Shown piece by piece: positions 61,218 to 64,000 of a stretch of DNA of 64,000 bases (position 1 is its first letter; each line of letters starts with the position of its first letter). The translations under genes were made by a program, and so were the position numbers. This DNA comes from Sphingobacterium olei. Its GTDB lineage: Bacteria > Bacteroidota > Bacteroidia > Sphingobacteriales > Sphingobacteriaceae. The DNA is taken from contig NZ_SUME01000008.1 in the NCBI RefSeq assembly GCF_005048855.1, forward strand, positions 62,001 to 126,000. The letters run 5' to 3'. Below the pieces are notes generated by a model. It was not told the origin of the DNA. It did no database searches and saw only the letters and a list, made by a program, of their open reading frames with translations.

Positions 61218-62813
61218 TTAATTAATACCGTGCATCATTTTCTTCAACGCGGGACTAAAAAGCAATAACAGTAGCGCCGCACTGATAGGTAAAGCTGCTA
61301 TGATCACAAAGAATGTAGACATAGAATACATTTCAGTAATCTTATCAATCAATCCTCCGCTCCATCCAGCCAATTTATTAGCAATAGCTGAAGCTAAAAA
61401 CCAAAAACCAAAAATAAGTCCTATAAATTTTTTAGGGGAAAGCTTGCTCATATAAGATAAGCCCACAGGCGAAACACATAATTCACCGGTCGTATGGAAA
61501 AAATAAGCTAATATTAGCCAGACCATACTCACAGAAGCTGTAGCGGCCCCCTGAGGAATACTCATACTGCCATATGACAACGCTAAAAACCCTACTCCCA
61601 CTAAAATAAGTCCTAATGCAAACTTTACCGGACCAGACGGATTCCAAATTTTTTCCCAAAATTTACTGAATGACGAAGCTAATGTCACGATAAAGAAGGC
61701 ATTTAAAATCTGAAACCAAGCAACTGTTACCTCGGTTTCGATAGCAGTAAATTCTCTATGAATTTTCCAAAATCCCAAAATTGCTATAGAAATGAACGAA
61801 ACCGTCGTAAAAATGATAGTTATAGGATACTGTTTAATAATTTTTGACGCCAACTTCGTAAGCACATAAGTTACAATTAAGATAGGGAAAAGTGTCAATA
61901 TCGCATCTACCCACTTAAAAGTAATCGCTGAACTTCCTTCTAATACTCTTTGTGTATAGTTTTTAGCAAAAATCGTCATAGATCCACCAGCCTGTTCAAA
62001 GGCCAAAAAGAAAAATATACTCGCTACTATCAAAACACTGACAACAATCAACCGGTCTCTCACGACATTAGCAGGTAGTTCTTCTACTTTTTCTTCACCT
62101 ATATTTGTCTTTTCATAAGCCATTTTTTCAGATTCTGTTTTCGGTTTATCACCTATCACTCCAAATATTTTTTGCCCGAAATAGAATTGAAGCATACCAA
62201 AAAACATAAATACGCCTGCAAGTCCAAAACCATAATGCCATCCAATTTTTTCACCAATATAACCACAGAGCAGTGAACCTAAAAATGCACCAGCATTAAT
62301 ACCCATATAGAAAATAGTATACCCCGCATCTTTTTTTGAACTATTATCTGGATACAACTGTCCCACCATTGAAGAAATATTTGGTTTAAACAAACCGTTA
62401 CCTAAAATCATAAGACCTAAACCTGCATAAAAGAAATATTGACTAAAACCTTCTAATGCCATAGAAGCATGCCCCAAGGTCATGGTTAATGCTCCCAGCA
62501 ATATGGCTTTTTTGTATCCTGTAAGTCTATCCGCTAACATTCCTCCTAATAACGGCGTCGCGTAAACCAACCCCGTATACCAACCGTAAAGCTCCATTGC
62601 TTCCGCATTAGTCCATTCCCACCCATGATCTGCAATTTCGGTAATCAAAAAAGTCACTAATAAAGCCCGCATTCCATAGTAGCTAAAACGCTCCCACATT
62701 TCGGTAAAAAATAAGACAAAAAGACTTGCGGGATGCCCCATTACCATTTTGTCATCAATCCCCTGTTTTGCTAGATGCTTAACTAAGGATTCATCATTTT
62801 GTTGCTCAACCAT
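61218..62813 (-). CDS. POT/PTR family peptide:H+ symporter (paralogue)
   Basis: 531 residues, about 12-14 helices. EMWERFSYYGMRALL carries the ExxERF motif (Glu38-Arg42), and FYMGINAGAFLGSLLCGYIGEKIGW matches the neighbouring paralogue. Lacks the central two-helix insert of the protein at 59231. Likely a di/tripeptide importer that works together with the exported M16 and S9 peptidases seen elsewhere in the window; this link is inference. Confidence 0.93.
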   Translation of the reverse strand: MVEQQNDESLVKHLAKQGIDDKMVMGHPASLFVLFFTEMWERFSYYGMRALLVTFLITEIADHGWEWTNAEAMELYGWYTGLVYATPLLGGMLADRLTGYKKAILLGALTMTLGHASMALEGFSQYFFYAGLGLMILGNGLFKPNISSMVGQLYPDNSSKKDAGYTIFYMGINAGAFLGSLLCGYIGEKIGWHYGFGLAGVFMFFGMLQFYFGQKIFGVIGDKPKTESEKMAYEKTNIGEEKVEELPANVVRDRLIVVSVLIVASIFFFLAFEQAGGSMTIFAKNYTQRVLEGSSAITFKWVDAILTLFPILIVTYVLTKLASKIIKQYPITIIFTTVSFISIAILGFWKIHREFTAIETEVTVAWFQILNAFFIVTLASSFSKFWEKIWNPSGPVKFALGLILVGVGFLALSYGSMSIPQGAATASVSMVWLILAYFFHTTGELCVSPVGLSYMSKLSPKKFIGLIFGFWFLASAIANKLAGWSGGLIDKITEMYSMSTFFVIIAALPISAALLLLLFSPALKKMMHGIN

Positions 62814-62927
62814 ATACCTATTTGTTTATTATAATTTATCTGTTAATCTATTGGCTCATTTATTTTTTCAAGGCAAAGAAAAGACTATTTTGGTTAAAAA
62901 AACAATTATCTTAAAATATTTACATTA

Positions 62928-63812
62928 TCAAAGTCCACTTTTACGCTTTTTGTCTGGTTTCTGTGGGTCAATGTACCTATCCTCATCTCCTCTTTCCACA
63001 TTGTTAACCTCAATATCCATCTGCAATTTTAATTTACCTTCTTTAGTAACCTCATATGCATCGTATGATAAATCTGGCCCATAATACTTAAAATTTCCTT
63101 TGAGGCCGGGATCAGCGGGTATCAGGTTATCAAATTCAATTCTGTTATATGTCCTATTATATTTTAGATACATAGTGGCTTGCCGCGTATAAGAAAATAT
63201 TCGTCTAGCTATTTTTGGATTTTCTAAAAAGATTGGTGCTCCTAGCTCCACGTGATTGCCGCCTTTTAACGTTAATATTTCTATAACTTTTTTAGTATAT
63301 TCGGCATGATGCCCCTTCCATCCCAATAATACGTATTGGTTTTTACCAAGTGGAACAATATCATAATACTGTGCTCCATACCATTCTGCACTACTTAAAA
63401 CAGCACTATCTACAGCGTTGATTTCAAACGTTTTATCAAATAAGGGTGTCAAGCTAATTTGGCCGTTTGCTGTTTTATGTTGAATAGTCCCATAATAAAG
63501 ATAGGAACCATCTTGTAATGGGATATTCCAAGAGAATATCCTGAAGTTATTGTCGGGAGACGACAAAATCGCAATCATATTCAATTGCTCAAAAGAATAA
63601 TAATAAGAGTTTGGTTCTTTTAAAGCGGACACTAAGGTCTTCACAAATTTGAAATTGTTATCAAGCCGCTCGGGTTCTGCGGAGTTTTTAAACATTTTAG
63701 TACCCAACTTCACCAAACTATCTTGCCATACTTTCATCTTTTGGGTATTTTGTCCAAAAGATGAAAGTATATTACAAGTTAGAAAAATGCAAAGTAAGCT
63801 TTTTCTGATCAT
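62928..63812 (-). CDS. Exported protein of unknown function
   Basis: 294 residues with a signal peptide (about 1-20, ending LSSFG-Q). No known motif. Repeated aromatic/polar strands (NFRIFSWNIPLQDGSYLYYG, QYVLLGWKGHHAEYTKK) suggest a mostly beta protein. The C-terminus is strongly basic (PQKPDKKRKSGL). It starts 3 bp after the stop of the sugar isomerase/epimerase gene, so the two are co-transcribed. I know similar proteins only as hypothetical in related genomes. Confidence 0.75.
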   Translation of the reverse strand: MIRKSLLCIFLTCNILSSFGQNTQKMKVWQDSLVKLGTKMFKNSAEPERLDNNFKFVKTLVSALKEPNSYYYSFEQLNMIAILSSPDNNFRIFSWNIPLQDGSYLYYGTIQHKTANGQISLTPLFDKTFEINAVDSAVLSSAEWYGAQYYDIVPLGKNQYVLLGWKGHHAEYTKKVIEILTLKGGNHVELGAPIFLENPKIARRIFSYTRQATMYLKYNRTYNRIEFDNLIPADPGLKGNFKYYGPDLSYDAYEVTKEGKLKLQMDIEVNNVERGDEDRYIDPQKPDKKRKSGL

Positions 63813-63815
63813 ACT

Positions 63816-64000
63816 TTATTGAAAACGTTCTAATAAAGCTTTTGTTGCTTTAATACCTTCGATTTCACTCAAAGTACCACCTTCATATTCGATGCCTACA
63901 AAACCTTTATAGCCCGCATCTTTCACAATTCTCATCATTTTTGCATAATCAATATTGACTTCATTGCCGTTTTTATCAAAATCATGTGCTTTTGCACTTA
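63816..64000 (-). CDS. Sugar phosphate isomerase/epimerase, 3' end only
   Basis: Only the last 60 codons lie in the window; the 5' part is beyond position 64000. The translated end reads AKAHDFDKNGNEVNIDYAKM, then RIVKDAGYKGFVGIEYEG and finally KATKALLERFQ, the typical C-terminus of xylose-isomerase-like TIM-barrel sugar isomerases, in which GFVGIEYEG carries the last metal-binding Glu. Too short to name a substrate. Translationally close (3 bp) to the exported unknown protein downstream. Confidence 0.85.
   Translation of the reverse strand, partial: SAKAHDFDKNGNEVNIDYAKMMRIVKDAGYKGFVGIEYEGGTLSEIEGIKATKALLERFQ

Noticed and set aside
1..64000. CRISPR arrays, tRNA/rRNA genes, insertion sequences, prophage
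   Set aside because: No regular spaced repeats, no cloverleaf or rRNA-like sequence recognised, and no transposase, integrase or phage gene among the open frames.

Overview
The window is chromosomal DNA of a Bacteroidota bacterium, most likely a Sphingobacteriaceae relative (Sphingobacterium/Pedobacter/Olivibacter type). The evidence is a SusC/SusD pair, Bacteroidota-style promoter elements (TAnnTTTG-like), weak Shine-Dalgarno sequences, many SPII lipoproteins, a DbpA-like helicase with DEFD, the coaD-rsmD-DUF3822 trio, and a xylose operon with an SGLT-type transporter. The DNA is AT-rich. I found no rRNA, tRNA, CRISPR array, insertion sequence or phage gene. Two stretches look accessory or catabolic: a glycan-utilization locus at 6.6-19.5 kb and a Tat-exported oxidoreductase cluster at 35.5-45 kb. 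The rest is mostly core metabolism and housekeeping.

Layout. 0.3-5.1 kb: a stand-alone DsbD-N-like protein, a large M16 metallopeptidase and a Tat-signal enolase-superfamily enzyme. 5.1-5.7 kb: a gene-free stretch of 605 bp. 5.7-6.5 kb: ispE. 6.6-19.5 kb: a polysaccharide utilization locus with a membrane sensor/regulator (beta-propeller, Y_Y_Y, transmembrane segment, LuxR-type HTH, no kinase), SusC, SusD, a DUF4886 SGNH-like lipoprotein, a GH144-like lipoprotein and a GH3 beta-glucosidase. GH144 together with GH3 suggests beta-1,2-glucan as substrate. 19.6-24.3 kb: lysC-lysA and serC-serA biosynthetic pairs. 24.6-29.5 kb: gyrA followed by two TPR protein genes, closed by a strong terminator.

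29.8-35.5 kb: xylB-xylA-SGLT transporter, divergent from a LacI-family regulator that starts at TTG. A perfect LacI-type operator lies in the shared promoter region. 35.5-45.0 kb: a minus-strand cluster encoding a SUMF1-fold protein, a Gfo/Idh/MocA oxidoreductase, ApbE, a TIM-barrel isomerase, a nucleoside-symporter-family MFS permease, a GMC oxidoreductase, a second Gfo/Idh/MocA protein and a gluconate-2-dehydrogenase-subunit-3-like protein. Several of these carry Tat-like leaders. The GMC plus small-subunit pair resembles glucoside 3-dehydrogenases, so I read this as a candidate periplasmic 3-keto-sugar pathway.

45.1-48.5 kb: an AEC permease and three envelope proteins (a LEA14-like lipoprotein, a beta-barrel lipoprotein and an OmpA lipoprotein). 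48.8-59.1 kb: DbpA-like helicase, coaD, rsmD, DUF3822, RecD-like ATPase, a DPP-IV-type S9 peptidase, an unidentified repeat-like protein, an outer-membrane protein, ruvB and a dolichol-phosphate-mannose-synthase-like glycosyltransferase. 59.2-62.8 kb: two tandem POT peptide transporters. 62.9-64 kb: an unidentified exported protein and the 3' end of a sugar phosphate isomerase/epimerase gene that runs off the window.

Start codons were re-examined. For five genes (SusC, GH3, serA, xylB, the first TPR gene) I prefer an internal ATG over the longest open frame. For five others (LacI regulator, ApbE, AEC permease, RecD-like ATPase, GT2) a TTG or GTG start is the only reasonable choice. Statements about family function come from general knowledge; no database search was run.
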